The position numbers were made by a program, and so were the translations under genes. The notes under the pieces are model-generated. The model searched no databases and was not told the origin of the DNA. It saw only the letters and a program-made list of their open reading frames with translations. A stretch of 64,000 bases of DNA. Source: Mangifera indica. Lineage: Eukaryota > Streptophyta > Magnoliopsida > Sapindales > Anacardiaceae. Shown here piece after piece: positions 12,440 to 23,799 of the stretch; position 1 is the stretch's first letter; each line of letters starts with the position of its first letter. Location of the stretch: positions 7,360,620-7,424,619 of the forward strand of contig NC_058154.1 in the NCBI RefSeq assembly GCF_011075055.1, read 5' to 3'.

Positions 12440-13900
12440 ATTATATCTCAATTTGAAACACTTAGGTCAAATATGACATTTCCTACCACAAAATTGACAC
12501 ATAGGTACAATTTATTTCTAGAATGAATTGAGTCAAGAATAGACTAACTTGTTGGCTCTTTGGCTGAGGAATGTGGGCACAATAGCACTCAATGTGTCAC
12601 ACTAGGTGAGTAACCAATTCTAGTTTTGTCCCCATACATTTTCTTTAACCTAAGACTTCATCTAAATTGGCTTTTTTAACATTTAATCTTTCATTGATAG
12701 CTTTGTGCTCGACTGAGCTCCTTTATAGTGGAATCAAACAACAATTCTTTATTAGTTAAATTTTTAGACAATATAGAATTATTTCAACTAACTCTTCTTT
12801 TCATTTTTCCAATTTTCTATTTACAATTGTTAAAGACTTAACTTTTTATATCATCTTAAGTCATTGATCGTATATATGATTATAGGTTATTCGTTTTTCG
12901 TCTAAAACATCATTATTACATTCATTATAGCCATTAGATTCTTCCTCAACCATTACATTAATTATTCTAGACATCTTTGCAGAAAATGCAACAAAATTCT
13001 TTATAGATCTTGACTCATCGGATTCATTTGTATCCTCACTAGTTTCACTATCACTAAGGGTTACTACACTATTCCTTTCTTTTTCAAAGTGTTAACATAT
13101 TCGGCTTGAATGTAACCATGACCTTCACACTTTCAATATTTTATGCCTTTATTTTATTTTCAGTTTCTTTTACAACTTGTTTATTATCACAATTCCCCAA
13201 AACGTGAGTTGAACTATTCCTAACAAACTTTTTTTGTTTTAACAACAACATTAGAATTCCTCTTTTTTTTTAAGAAGCTTTGCATAATTTCTATTGACAT
13301 TCCTTTAACATGACAATCTTTTGTTTATTTAAAATTTAAAATCAACATTTTCAAGCAAGCTAGAATCAACAGAGCGTTTAAGAGCAAGATTAGTACCTGA
13401 ATTTTGCTTATCCCATCTTTCTAATGTGAATTATTATGTACAAATAGAGCCTATTAATTCATCTATATCAATTTCTCAATATCTTGTAAGGAATTTTTCA
13501 GGCAGAGAACTCAACAATTTACGAACAAGCTTGGCATTGGAAAAATTTTCACCTAAAACATTAGACTATTTGAAATATCATAAAGTTTAGCATGAAAAAC
13601 TATAATAGATTTAGAATTAAGCATGGTTAGATTTTTAAAGTTAGTAATGAGTCTACTAAGTCCGGTACTCTTTTTGACACTTTCGGTTCCCTCATTTTAG
13701 ATTATTAGTTTACCCCATGCATTGACAGTTATTTTCACAGTTAGCAATAAACTACATTTGATAAATGAAAACAACATTGAAAATAACATGAATGACTTTA
13801 AAATTCCATTTTGGAATTCTAATTTAACACTAGTCCATAGTTCTATAGGCTTGAGTTTCATTTTTTCTTCTAACACTATTACAAGATGTCTCCAACCATT
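12440..13900 (-). pseudogene. SIRE-like Ty1/copia gag, degenerate
   Basis: Reading the minus strand from 13.9 kb downward gives, in order, a capsid-like segment (A-W-G-K, E-G-T-E-S-V-K-K-S, L-S-R-L-I-T-N-F-K-N-L, then A-K-L-V-R-K-L-L-S-S-L-P-E-K-F-L). A remnant of a first zinc knuckle follows, then an acidic stretch (S-D-S-E-T-S-E-D-T-N-E-S-D-E-S), and near 12.44 kb a second Cys/His motif (S-I-C-G-R-K-C-H-I..P-K-C-F-K-L-R). This order is that of SIRE-type copia gag proteins. Many stops and shifts are present. A primer-binding site sits just upstream at 14141-14151. No pol region was found below 12.4 kb, so the element is truncated. Confidence 0.65.
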
Positions 13901-14136
13901 AACGGAAATTTAGAATTTTACATTGACAAATTTAAAAAATGATATCATTTCTGCCTTTTGATATAAATTGTTTGTTTCATCTAACAAGTGTGGTTGAGTG
14001 GTGGAACCACATTCTCAAAACATATTCATTTAGAGGAAAGAGAAGACATGTAAAAAAATAATTTAAAAAATCAAACAAAAAATAGATCATCTAAAACCAA
14101 CACAAGAGGATTTTATAAACTTAGAATATTTTAGAA

Positions 14137-14152
14137 CCTACTCTGATACCAA
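14137..14152 (-). promoter_or_regulatory. Primer-binding site of the minus-strand copia element
   Basis: The minus strand reads TTGGTATCAGAGTAGG, complementary to the 3' end of initiator tRNA-Met, as is usual in copia elements. It lies about 240 bp upstream of the degenerate gag start. Confidence 0.7.
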
Positions 14153-14219
14153 TTAAGAATGACTTTGATACACGTTGGTTTATGAACATAATAAGTGAGC
14201 ACAATAGGTGAGCATAATT

Positions 14220-14596
14220 TGTCAATTTCCCTTCATTTTGGTAACTACCCTTGTCATTTTGCTAACTGTTTAAAGTAGTGAATGATTGAGTGGTCCGTAA
14301 CTCCTTCCCCTTCACATTCTTCAGTTTACATCCTTTATGGTAGAATGTATATTAAGTCATTTTCAAAGTCCCTAGATGAATGATTTTTAAAAGAAAAGCA
14401 TACATACACCATATTCTGTAAAAATCAAACCACCTAGAAGACACAACATACAAGCACGTTCCAATGGTATATTCTGTAACAAATCATCTAGTAATGACGA
14501 GAGGTTAGTGTTTGTATTCCGCAATCATAAATTTTATGATATCTATCTTGTATATTTGTGATTGTGAATAGATAGAAACATTCTTTTATGTGCAAC
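14220..14596 (+). repeat. Left LTR of the copia deletion derivative
   Basis: 377 bp, aligning along its whole length with 16737-17124. Shared landmarks are CTCCTTCC.CTTCACATTC, AAAAGAAAAGCATACATACA and TTGTGATTGTG.ATAGATAGA. Confidence 0.9.
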
Positions 14597-14599
14597 ATT

Positions 14600-14611
14600 T
14601 GGTATTAGAGC
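14600..14611 (+). promoter_or_regulatory. Primer-binding site (initiator tRNA-Met type)
   Basis: TGGTATTAGAGC, one change from the common copia site TGGTATCAGAGC, three bases after the left LTR. Confidence 0.85.
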
Positions 14612-15782
14612 AACTATGATCTCTGTCTTGCTTTGTTGTTGAATTGCTATGGATTTTATGTTAATCCGAATTTGTTGTAGAGAGAGAAAATTTATGTTTG
14701 GCATTTTCTACTTAAAATTATAGTTTATATAAATTCTACATGAAAATTTGAGAATTTTTATATATAGAACATTAAAATCGGAGTTTTGTAGGCTGATTTA
14801 GGGGGTTTTTTATATTTAGGTGTGAGAATGGGTCTATCGATCCGAATCATGACCCAACTAGAGGTCAAAGACGACATTCAGATGACATGTTAGTTGCATG
14901 TGATTTTTCAAAACGACATGTCATACGCGCCTCCAACTTCTTATGTATTAAACCCATTAAGTCGACATGTCATCTACAATTGGAATACGCAGACAACATA
15001 TCATTCATCTCTTGATTTAAAAAAATAATAATAAAAAATGTTATTCAGAGTTTCTAACCTTGGACAATCGTGATTCCAATGTGCAAGGTTTACCATCAGA
15101 CCGATTTCGCTTCTTAAGAATGGATTCCTAATTTAATGACTTAAATCTGGTTTTCCAATAGGCAAATGAAGTATTTCATTCATTAAAAAATTTATACTTT
15201 GGAATATCAAATATTTTAGTTTTATAAAATATGTTTTTCAACATGTTTATTATGACTTATAATTGCTATTTATATTTGTTTTAAAATAGGATTACTTCAA
15301 CTTTAAATCCAATTTATATTGTTAATTATTCATGTGGATTAATTTTTATGCATATTTTAGGTTTAATTAAAATTATTTTTTATCTTAACGAATATATGTA
15401 TAAATTAGATATCAACTGACTAGTATGATTTTGATTAGTTAAAGAGTAGTCACAATATCTTTGATTATATTAAAATTGTAGGATCACATATAATTATATG
15501 ATATCAATTGTAATTAATCATTGTAAACATGATAAATCTCATCTCATAGGAATTTTCATTATATTTACATAATTAATTAGGATGAAATAACAAATTATTT
15601 TTCTTAATCTACCTACAAGAATTAAGAAAAGATATATAATTTGATAGTTTCATCATACGGTTTTAAGTATATGTATATAAACCTATTTAAATTAAAAACT
15701 TAGCTCACTAGTAGTTTTTATGTTATATGGTTTATATATTTATAGTATGTTTATACATTATAGAATATGATATATATTTTGT

Positions 15783-16410
15783 ATGCCTCAATTTCGTGAC
15801 TTAAGTATGTATGTTTATATTTTATTTGTAGTTATTCAACTTTTGAATTTTTTTGATAATGTATATGATGTTTCTATTTTGAGTGGTGATAGCTATAAGA
15901 TTTGGAAAAAGAGAGTTCTTCTTCAGTTAGGGTGTATGGATATTGATTATGCCACTACGAAGGATGAACCACTTTCGAATTTGGCTAGTTATGTTGATTC
16001 AAGAAAATCAATATCTGGATATATTTTTTTATTTATCAGCAGAGTCATATCTTAGAACAGTGTCAAGTAGTCATTTATTGCTACATCTACCATGGTAGTT
16101 AAGTTTGTTTCTTGTTTTGAGGCTACATTACATGGTGTATGGTTAAAGAGTTTCATATCTTGACTTAGAATTTGTTGATTCTATTTCCAAGCCAATAAAG
16201 ATTTATTGTAACAATTCAACTATTGTTTTCTTGGCTAAAAATAATAAAAATAGTAGTCGAAGTAAGTATATCGAGATTAAGTATTTAGCCATTAAGGAAC
16301 ACATAAAAAAGAATAAAATGGTTATTGGACACATCAGCATTGAATTGATGATTGTTGATCCTTTGACAAAAGACATGTCACCAAAAAGTTTTAAGGATCA
16401 TATATAACGA
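15783..16410 (+). pseudogene. gag start joined directly to RNase H of a copia polyprotein
   Basis: The first open stretch (15783-16055, 90 codons) contains a gag-like segment (L-S-G-D-S-Y-K-I-W-K-K-R-V-L-L-Q-L-G) and then passes without a stop into the RNase H entry motif D-S-R-K-S-I-S-G-Y-I-F. After frame changes the RNase H and C-terminal blocks continue: I-Y-C-N-N-S-T, S-R-S-K-Y-I-E-I-K-Y, H-I-S-I-E-L-M-I-V-D-P-L-T-K. The gag-RNase H junction is an internal deletion of most of gag and pol. Frame breaks after 16040 make it non-functional. Confidence 0.82.
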
Positions 16411-16720
16411 ATAGGAGTTGGTCTCACGTTATAATTATGATAAGAGTTGGTTCCATCGTATGATTGATATATATACATTTTATGAATAATAAAATTTTTA
16501 TTCAGTATTTAGTTGATTTGTTTTTTCTCATTTTCATGTGCACAATTTTGTTGAGAATAACAATCAATTTTGGACCTAGAATAAACATAAGATTTATTCA
16601 TTAAGTTATAAAGAAATAGATGCATCATGATACATGGAAAATAATACTCATTCTTAGAAGACTTATCGTCATGATTTGTGTATTTTATTTCTTTATTTCA
16701 GTATATAAATTTTGGATTAC

Positions 16721-16736
16721 GGCCTAAGTGAGAGAA
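16721..16736 (+). promoter_or_regulatory. Polypurine tract of the copia derivative
   Basis: GGCCTAAGTGAGAGAA immediately before the right LTR, matching the usual copia GGCCCAAGTGGGAGA type. Confidence 0.75.
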
Positions 16737-17124
16737 TGTCAGTTTCCCTTTAATTTCCCTTCATTTTGGTAACCGCCCTTATCATGTTGGTAACTGCTTA
16801 AGACAGTTAATGGCTGAGTGGTTTATAACTCCTTCCTCTTCACATTCTTCAGTTTATATCCTTAATGGTAGGATATATATTAAACCATTTTCAAGGTCCT
16901 TGAGTGAATGAGTTTTAAAAGAAAAGCATACATACATTATATTATGTAAAAATCAAATCACCTAGAAAACACAACATACAAGCACATTCTAATAGTACAT
17001 TCTACAACAAATCATCTAACAATGTCACGAGGTTAGTGTTTATATTCCACAATCATAAATCTTATGGTTCTATCTTGCATATTTGTGATTGTGTATAGAT
17101 AGAAACATTCTCTTATGTCCAACA
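16737..17124 (+). repeat. Right LTR of the copia deletion derivative
   Basis: 388 bp, TGTCAGTTTCCC to CCAACA, homologous to the left LTR and followed by the TAATT duplication. Confidence 0.9.
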
Positions 17125-17129
17125 TAATT

Positions 17130-18020
17130 CACATAAAACTAAATCAACCTTCAATTAAAATAATCTCCTTTCACACAAAATAGTAAGTACACACAACATA
17201 AGCAAATAAACAACAAAAAAATAAAGGGGATAAATAATTTTTACATAGTTTCACTACAACCATAGTATTTAGCCTAGGTGTTATTTGTGGCTTAAACTTG
17301 AACAAACGACATTAGTGTAATTTTAGTAGAGTAATATTAGTCATTTAAGCATGAGGGGTAAGAAGGTAATTTGGCTGGCTTAATCCCTAAATATATTTGC
17401 TTATTCTCTTCTAGAATGCATATTTACATAACAAAATTGCCTAGCTCTCTTCCTCTCTTCCTCGTATCTTGCTTCCTCTATTAGAGTTATTATGCACTGA
17501 TGAGAACTCTTGGTTCTCATATTGTCAAGTCATTGTCTATCGTCTAGTAAGGTAATTTGTTCTCCAGTTTGTCTTCAATCTATGTAGAATTGACAATATT
17601 AGTTTCTTGATTTGATTCTTAGGTGTATTTTGTAACTTGTAAACACTATTTGCTTAATTAGTAAACTAACTAGAGGATTATCCTCTACCTTGGATGTGGG
17701 ATTTCGAGTTTGAAACTGAATCAAGTATATTGTTCTTGTTTAGCTTTATTTCTCAGTTATTGATTGATTAATTGCATGTTTGACTAGTAATTCATGATAA
17801 AGATCTTGAAATCAAACATTAACAAGTGTTATCAAAACATCATTGAATTATTGGCTCCAACTTCTGATAGGGTTATGTTGGTTCATAGTGAATTTGTGAT
17901 TCTTTTAAGTCTTTTTTGGCCTAGTTGTGTATTGTATGTACAGTTCTTACTTTCTGTTTTTCTATGTCTTGGTTTTTTGCAAGAAAAGAAAACAAATATA
18001 CTTTTTGGAAAATACTTAGA
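17130..18020. other. Non-coding region, probably LTR/leader of the next copia element
   Basis: Contains the second copy of the 10.8-kb repeat (17150-17270). An LTR-like stretch follows (CTAAATATATTTGC at about 17390 resembles a TATA region, followed by CT-rich text). LTR ends and a primer-binding site could not be fixed. Confidence 0.35.
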
Positions 18021-19549
18021 ATGGGTCAGACCAAAATTGACATTGAATGCTTTGATGGAAAAGGGGATTTTAACATGTGGAGAAAGCAAATACACGTAAT
18101 GTTGGTCCATTAGAATTGTGAAAAGGCTCTCGATGGAGAGAGCTCACTTCTTGAATCCATGTTAGATGCTAAAAAGGCTTAGGTAATGGAAACTGCTTAC
18201 AGTCTTTTGATTTTGCATCTTTCTAACAATGTGCTTAGATAAGTAAATGATGAAAATACTACCACTAAAATTTGGTTAAAATTAGAGTCTTTATACATAA
18301 CTAAAGAAAAGACAATTAGTTAAAAAACAATTGTTTGGTTTTAAGATGGATCCTAATAAATCTTTTGGTGATAATTTGGACGAATTCAAGAAAATTATGA
18401 TTAGTTTAGCTAATATTAAAGAAAAACTTCTTATGAAAACCAAGCTATAATAATCTTGAATTCTTTGTTTGATTGTTAAGGTTGTCATTAAATATGGAAG
18501 AGAATCTATCTCTAGATGATGTCTTAGGTGCTTTAAAATCAAAGGATTTAAAAATGAAATTTGAAAGAAAAATTGTTAATGAATGGCTTTAAGTTAAGGC
18601 CAAATCTGAAAAAGAGAAATTTTTTAAAAGATAAGAAATCATCTAGGTTATAGTCTAAGACTCAAAAACATGTTGGCATTGTCATGAAGAGGTCATTTTA
18701 AAAGAAATTGTCTTGAAAAGAAAAAGAAACACCTTGAATATAATAATAACCATGAAATTGCTAATATTCTATGTGGTTATGATAGTGTAGAGGTGTTATT
18801 GTTGATTGAGAAAGTGTCTAAAAATGAATGGATAATGGATTCTAGTTGCACTTTTCACATGACACCTTGATCAAACTTGTTTGTTAACATTAGACATATT
18901 AATAGGGGAAAAGTCTTAATGGATAGTGATGAATCATGTGATGTAATTGGGATAGGCACTATTAAATTTAAAATGTTAGATGGTTTTATTAAAGTCCTTG
19001 ATAATGTTAGGTTTGTTCCTAATCTTAAAAGAAATTTAATTTTTTAAGGTTTATTATATTTCAGTGGGTATTTCTTTAAATCAGAAAGCAGGGTCCTTAA
19101 GGTTTTAAGAGATTCTTTAGAGGTAATGGAAGAAAACCTTGTCCATCGGCTATACATTCTAGAAGGTATGACTATAGAGATTCAATTAATACATTAGATA
19201 ATTCTGATGAGACAATACGGTGACATAAAAGGTTAAGATACATGAGCATGACTGGTCTATTAGAGTTATGTAAGCAAAAATTGATAGACTTTAAGAACAT
19301 TTCTAGTCTAGATTTTTGTAAGAATTGTGTCTTAAGGAAAGCACATAGGTTAAGATTTGTAGCTGTAACCCACATATCAAAGATTGTGTTAAATTACATT
19401 CATTCTAATCTTTAGGGATCACCACATCTAATTCTCATTATTTTCTCACTTTCTTTGATGAATTTTCCAGAAAATGTGGATTTATTTTTTAAAACAGAGA
19501 GATAAAGCTTTTGAATGTCTTAAAGAATGGAAATTTTGGGTTGAGAAGA
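18021..19549 (+). pseudogene. Ty1/copia gag-protease-integrase fragment, degenerate
   Basis: From the ATG at 18021 the translation reads M-G-Q-T-K-I-D-I-E-C-F-D-G-K-G-D-F-N-M-W, a typical copia gag start. The gag body follows (L-F-G-F-K-M-D, L-D-E-F-K-K-I, S-L-D-D-V-L-G-A-L). A damaged zinc knuckle (C-W-H-C-H) comes next, then the protease region (W-I-M-D-S-S-C-T-F-H-M-T-P, F-V-P-N-L-K-R-N-L-I), where the usual D-S-G-C reads D-S-S-C. The pre-integrase segment (M-S-M-T-G-L-L-E-L, L-D-F-C-K-N-C-V-L-R-K) and the first part of the integrase core (F-S-L-S-L-M-N-F-P-E-N-V, K-A-F-E-C-L-K-E-W) complete it. Numerous stops. It breaks off at a TGTAGCACC LTR-like start. Confidence 0.85.
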
Positions 19550-21625
19550 TGTAGCACCTATAGGTAAGCCCAAGGATATTTCAATCTTCTTTTTTTAGTT
19601 TTTAAATTCAGTGATTAATGATTTTCAAAGATATACACTCGTGTTTGGTCAACAGAAAGTCAATTAGTAGATCAAATTGTGATCGCAACAAAATACAAGG
19701 TTGTCTTAGTTATGTAACTAAACACACGGTTCTATATGGTCTTATACATGCTTGTATATCGCATCATGGAGATAAAATAAAAACAAGATAACCTTAGCTC
19801 TCTTCTATTATCTTTCATAGCCACAGAAAGTAAAGAGTGTGAGAAAGAGAATAGGTATTTTCATCTCCTATGGAACTACCAGTAATCATTGGAATCACCA
19901 TAGCCGTGCAAAGGAAACATTTTCGTCAAAATCCAAATAAGTGGAATGGCTTTCTTGTTTGATCATGAACTTTATGAAGTTTTTTTGTTATACACATGAT
20001 CTATAGTGATTTGGACATGATTATGATTATCTAATTGATGAAATGGATTTCATGTACAAATAAGATGTGTTATATCCATGTTTAGTTTCTTAGCTATGTG
20101 TTTTGGCTTGAATGTTCATTGTTCTTAGATTTGATGCCATGAAATTATATACATACATATATATGCATTATGGTTAAAAGAATGGTGGGAACAATATGTT
20201 TAGGATGCCTAGAGATTTTTGTTTATGCATTGGTTGTGTGAATATTGTTGAAATCATAATTAAAGAGGCGTAGAAACCTTAGGACGTGATTTTCAGATTG
20301 TGATACATGGTTGTGTATGGTCTCATACACACCCATGTGTCATTTCAAAAATTTTAAAAGTCCAAAAATCTCACACTCGTTCTAAAGGAAGATTTGCATA
20401 ATCATGTGGTATGAGACACATGCCCATGTATGGCTTTCCAAAAAGTGGATGACGTGCTCTAGAAGGTACGTGGCTTGCACACTTGGATCATCGTGCACGT
20501 GAGTGTGTCCATGTTAACTCCCTTTGTGCATCTGCTCTATACACGACTGTGTGTTGAGTGACATATGCTAGTGTATATAGGTTAAAAGACACACGGGTGT
20601 GTACAGAGAAGTATACAATCGTATACCCCTAGACAAAGACAAAGGATGATTATACCTATAAAATGTCTACATAGAATAGAAGAGTTAAATAAGAAAGATA
20701 ATAAGCTATTAGAGGACAAGAAATTTAAGAAAGATATAAATGAGGTGACCGACTATGTAAATGATGATACAAACTTAGATCGAGTCGAATATGAGTCAAA
20801 AGTTAACAACCTTAAGACTTGTGTCACACAACTAGATAGTTATCAACTATGTGTATAAATGAAGGTAATTGTGAAAGCAATAAGGCTGTAAACCTATGAG
20901 ATGCACTATGCACTTACCGCCAAGGCATATAGTCACCTAGTTTAGTTCAAGTGTGCATGATAAGGATGTGGCTTTAGATATTTCTCACATGATCAACGGG
21001 ATGCACCACATATGTATCCTAGGTAAGAGCCATCTTTAGATGGTTAGTTAATAGTATCGATTAGTTTATATAATAAAGGAATAAGCTATTACCAGAGATT
21101 TTTCCGTGTGATCAAGGTCCCCAGTTAGATAGCCCAATAGGTTGTTTGGCATATGCACAAATCACAATAGTAGCTTTCACCAAGGTATCAGATATACCGA
21201 TTTTAGTTTGGGTCTTCACAACTTTCATGAACGATCCACGTTAGGGCACCGAGGTGCCATAATATAACCACATTTAGCTTTTGAATAGAACAGAAGTTTT
21301 ATTATCGGTTATTTATAATAGTTTTGGGTGCCAAAAGGTCACCACTTATTAAGTTTTACTCACGTTTGTGTGTTTGTAGGTAGAGGTAAGTAGCAGGGTA
21401 AACGGAGGGATCCAGTGGTCCAATTAACAACTATATGAGGAGAGAGACCTTTTGTTACTCAGTTTTCATTAGACATATAGTTTATTATTTTTATTTTTAT
21501 TTTTTTATTATTGTCAGTGTTGCTAGTATTTTCAAACACATGATATCATATGAGTATTCATTAATAAAGTGTTTTTATATAAAGTTTCAAATAGTTTGTA
21601 TTAAACACTCTTGCAATGTCTAATG
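19550..21625. repeat. Probable Ty3/gypsy-type LTR inserted in the copia integrase
   Basis: It starts TGTAGCACCTATAGGTAAGC exactly where the copia integrase reading stops. The body carries scattered ACACGGGTGTGT-like words (19730-20600), common in some plant gypsy LTRs, and TTTGTAGGTAGAGG-type text near 21380. No matching right terminus ending in CA was found and the copia integrase does not clearly resume, so the right boundary is a guess. An internal 70-codon lysine-rich frame at 20646-20858 has no recognisable domain. Confidence 0.4.
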
Positions 21626-22480
21626 TGAACCTAGAGAGAGGGTAAATAGGTTTTTCACAATAAATTAAATGATACACTATAACTAACTTCAAAGCAAACT
21701 TTCAAAACACACAACAAAAACACTAGCAATAAATTTACTAAGAGATTACAACTTTGCTGAAGCACAATGGTAATAAACTTTACAATAGAAATAAATAACA
21801 TCAGTAACTAACAATATTAACAATGACAACAACAACAATAAATAACAATAACAGTGGACAAAATTTAAAAAGTTTGATTTGTAGAAATGCTCAATTACAG
21901 TGGTTCAAAGTTTTCTCTTGCAAGCCTCTTACGTCCACTTCTCTAAGCAAACCACCTTGGAGTTTCACTATCTGTTGAAAAAATTTCTACATGTAGCATA
22001 TTTGGGATTGTGTCCACTATACTAGTTAATATGAGATTACGCCCACAATATTTAATTAAAAGATATGAAAGTATTAATGCCTTTGTAAGGTTGTAAATAC
22101 AAGTTTAAGTGCACAAAACTCTGAATGAATAAAAGTTGAAGTTTAATAAGAGTTACAAAGAGAAATCAAAGTAATAATCCTTTTTGTTTTTCCTTTTGCT
22201 TTTTAGATTTTTTATTTCTAACCATTTGCTCTTCAATTTGAAACCAATTTATAGAGCTAATTGCATTTCGTTAGATTGAATTGCCGTTGAGAGTTGATTG
22301 AAAAATTCGGCGAAGAAAAGGGACCTCGATCAGAGTTGCAACAGATAGTTTTAAATTCTTCCACGGATAGCTTTAGATATACTTAGCACGGGCAACAAAA
22401 TCATGTCACGGACGACTTGCTTTATTTCCATGTTTACAAACAATCTAGAAGTTTGATTTGGAGTACGGGTTTGATTTTAA
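21626..22480. repeat. Unassigned LTR/leader-like repeat
   Basis: CTAGAGAGAGGGTAAATAGG at about 21630, followed by a long A/C-rich part and CTTACGTCCACTTCTCTAAGC near 21925, resembles sequence often seen near the ends of plant LTR elements. No boundaries or coding potential. Confidence 0.3.
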
Positions 22481-23090
22481 GAAGGGCACGACTGGGAAGT
22501 TTTGAAAAACTACACAGTTGGGAAGATTTAATATGTGTCACGATTTGATTAAATTTTGTGTCACATCTGAGAAGTTTTCAAAAATTGTATAAGAGAGATG
22601 AATTTTACACATGTCACACTTGTACTGGATTCAGTGTCATGATTGAGATAATTTTCAGCATGTCACAACTAGGACAATAAACATTTAGACACGTGGCAAT
22701 GACGCAGATTACGTGGACACGTGGTAGTGACACATTGGACAACGTGGAGATGACATATGATAGCAATCCAGGTGAAAGAGTGTCACAAGTGGGAACTTTT
22801 TCAAATGTCCCAATTGGGACATTTAATGCAACTAGACATGTGATGACAATAAATTGTTAGCTTCCTTGGACACATGATGACAAGGCATTGGTTGGAGGTG
22901 ACACTTGACAACAATTTGTGAAGAGAGATGTTATGGGTGGGACATTTTTCAAGTATCCCAACTGGGACATTTAATGCATGTGACTTTAAAAAATAATTAA
23001 TGGTCATGGTTTGGACATATTTGTCATGACAAGGACATTAAATGCATTAGTTGAAAATTAATTTGTGTCATGATTGGACAACTTTACTTT
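22480..23090. repeat. Degenerate tandem repeat with a perfect palindrome
   Basis: The clearest units start near 22783 and 22931. They share a GTGGGA.TTTTTCAA, then ATCCCAACTGGGACATTTAA block, about 146 bp apart. Weaker versions (GACTGGGAAGTTTTGAAAA, CATCTGAGAAGTTTTCAAAA) precede them at 22490-22580. The first strong unit contains GTCCCAATTGGGAC, a perfect 14-bp palindrome at 22807-22820. Confidence 0.6.
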
Positions 23091-23459
23091 TTTTTAAGTT
23101 ATTTTTATTTTCAAAAGATTAAACGGTTAATACATAGTTTGGTCAAAGAAGAGGTACAACCAATATTTTCTTGCTTCAGATTTATCTGCAAATTTCATAC
23201 TTTGTCCATCTTGTAATGCATTCAAACATTCTTTGGACATGTTGGCAAATTAACGAAGTCTAGATTATCATTATTTTTTAATAATCCAACGCTCTCTTTG
23301 ATCAACGAAGTCTAGATTCGATGGAATTCAGACGAAGAGTCAAAACTCTTTGTTTGAATTATCATCATCGTTCAGACAAAGATGATTCATTTGAATGATG
23401 GAGGTTTAAACAAAAAAGTTTCAATTTTTTGTTTGGATTTCATCTAATCCAAACATAAT

Positions 23460-23799
23460 CGATCGGAGGGAAAGCGTCAAAGGGAGAGACGTTGTCGAGA
23501 GGAAGAGAGATTGACTGTCATATGCCAAAAATTCATCAGCGAAACCCTAGGTAAAGGGGAAAATGTTACTTTTAAAAACTTAATTTTAAAGAGAAAATTG
23601 TTAATTTTTCAAATTAAAAAGGTAAAATGATATAAACTTTTATTTTATTAAATATTATTGTTAAAAGACAATTTTATTTTTAACTCTAACTGAAAATTTT
23701 AACAGATTTTAATTCACGAATAAATGTTTAAGTTTTTAAAAGTTGTAGGATAAGACTTCAGGATATCACTCCACCTTGGGTGGGAATAAGTCTTTGGGC
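23460..23799. mobile_element. Foldback MITE copy D, right arm
   Basis: It ends CCACCTTGGGTGGGAATAAGTCTTTGGGC, the inverse of the copy B start and nearly the same as the right end of the large MULE at 48063. The arm contains the usual AAAAGACAATTTTATTTTTA and AAATTTTAACAGATTTTAA blocks. The left partner was not clearly found, although 23265-23460 has GAAGTCTAGATT direct repeats. Confidence 0.6.

Larger units (their letters stand above)
14215..17129 (+). mobile_element. Ty1/copia deletion derivative with LTRs and 5-bp target duplication
   Basis: The element occupies 14220-17124 and is flanked by TAATT on both sides (14215-14219 and 17125-17129). Left LTR is 14220-14596 and right LTR 16737-17124. 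Both begin TGTCA and end in CA, are clearly homologous along their length, and have diverged by many substitutions. A primer-binding site is at 14600-14611 and a purine-rich tract at 16721-16736. The interior is only about 2.1 kb: a long leader, the start of gag and the RNase H end of pol. Protease, integrase and reverse transcriptase are missing, so it cannot move by itself. Confidence 0.9.
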
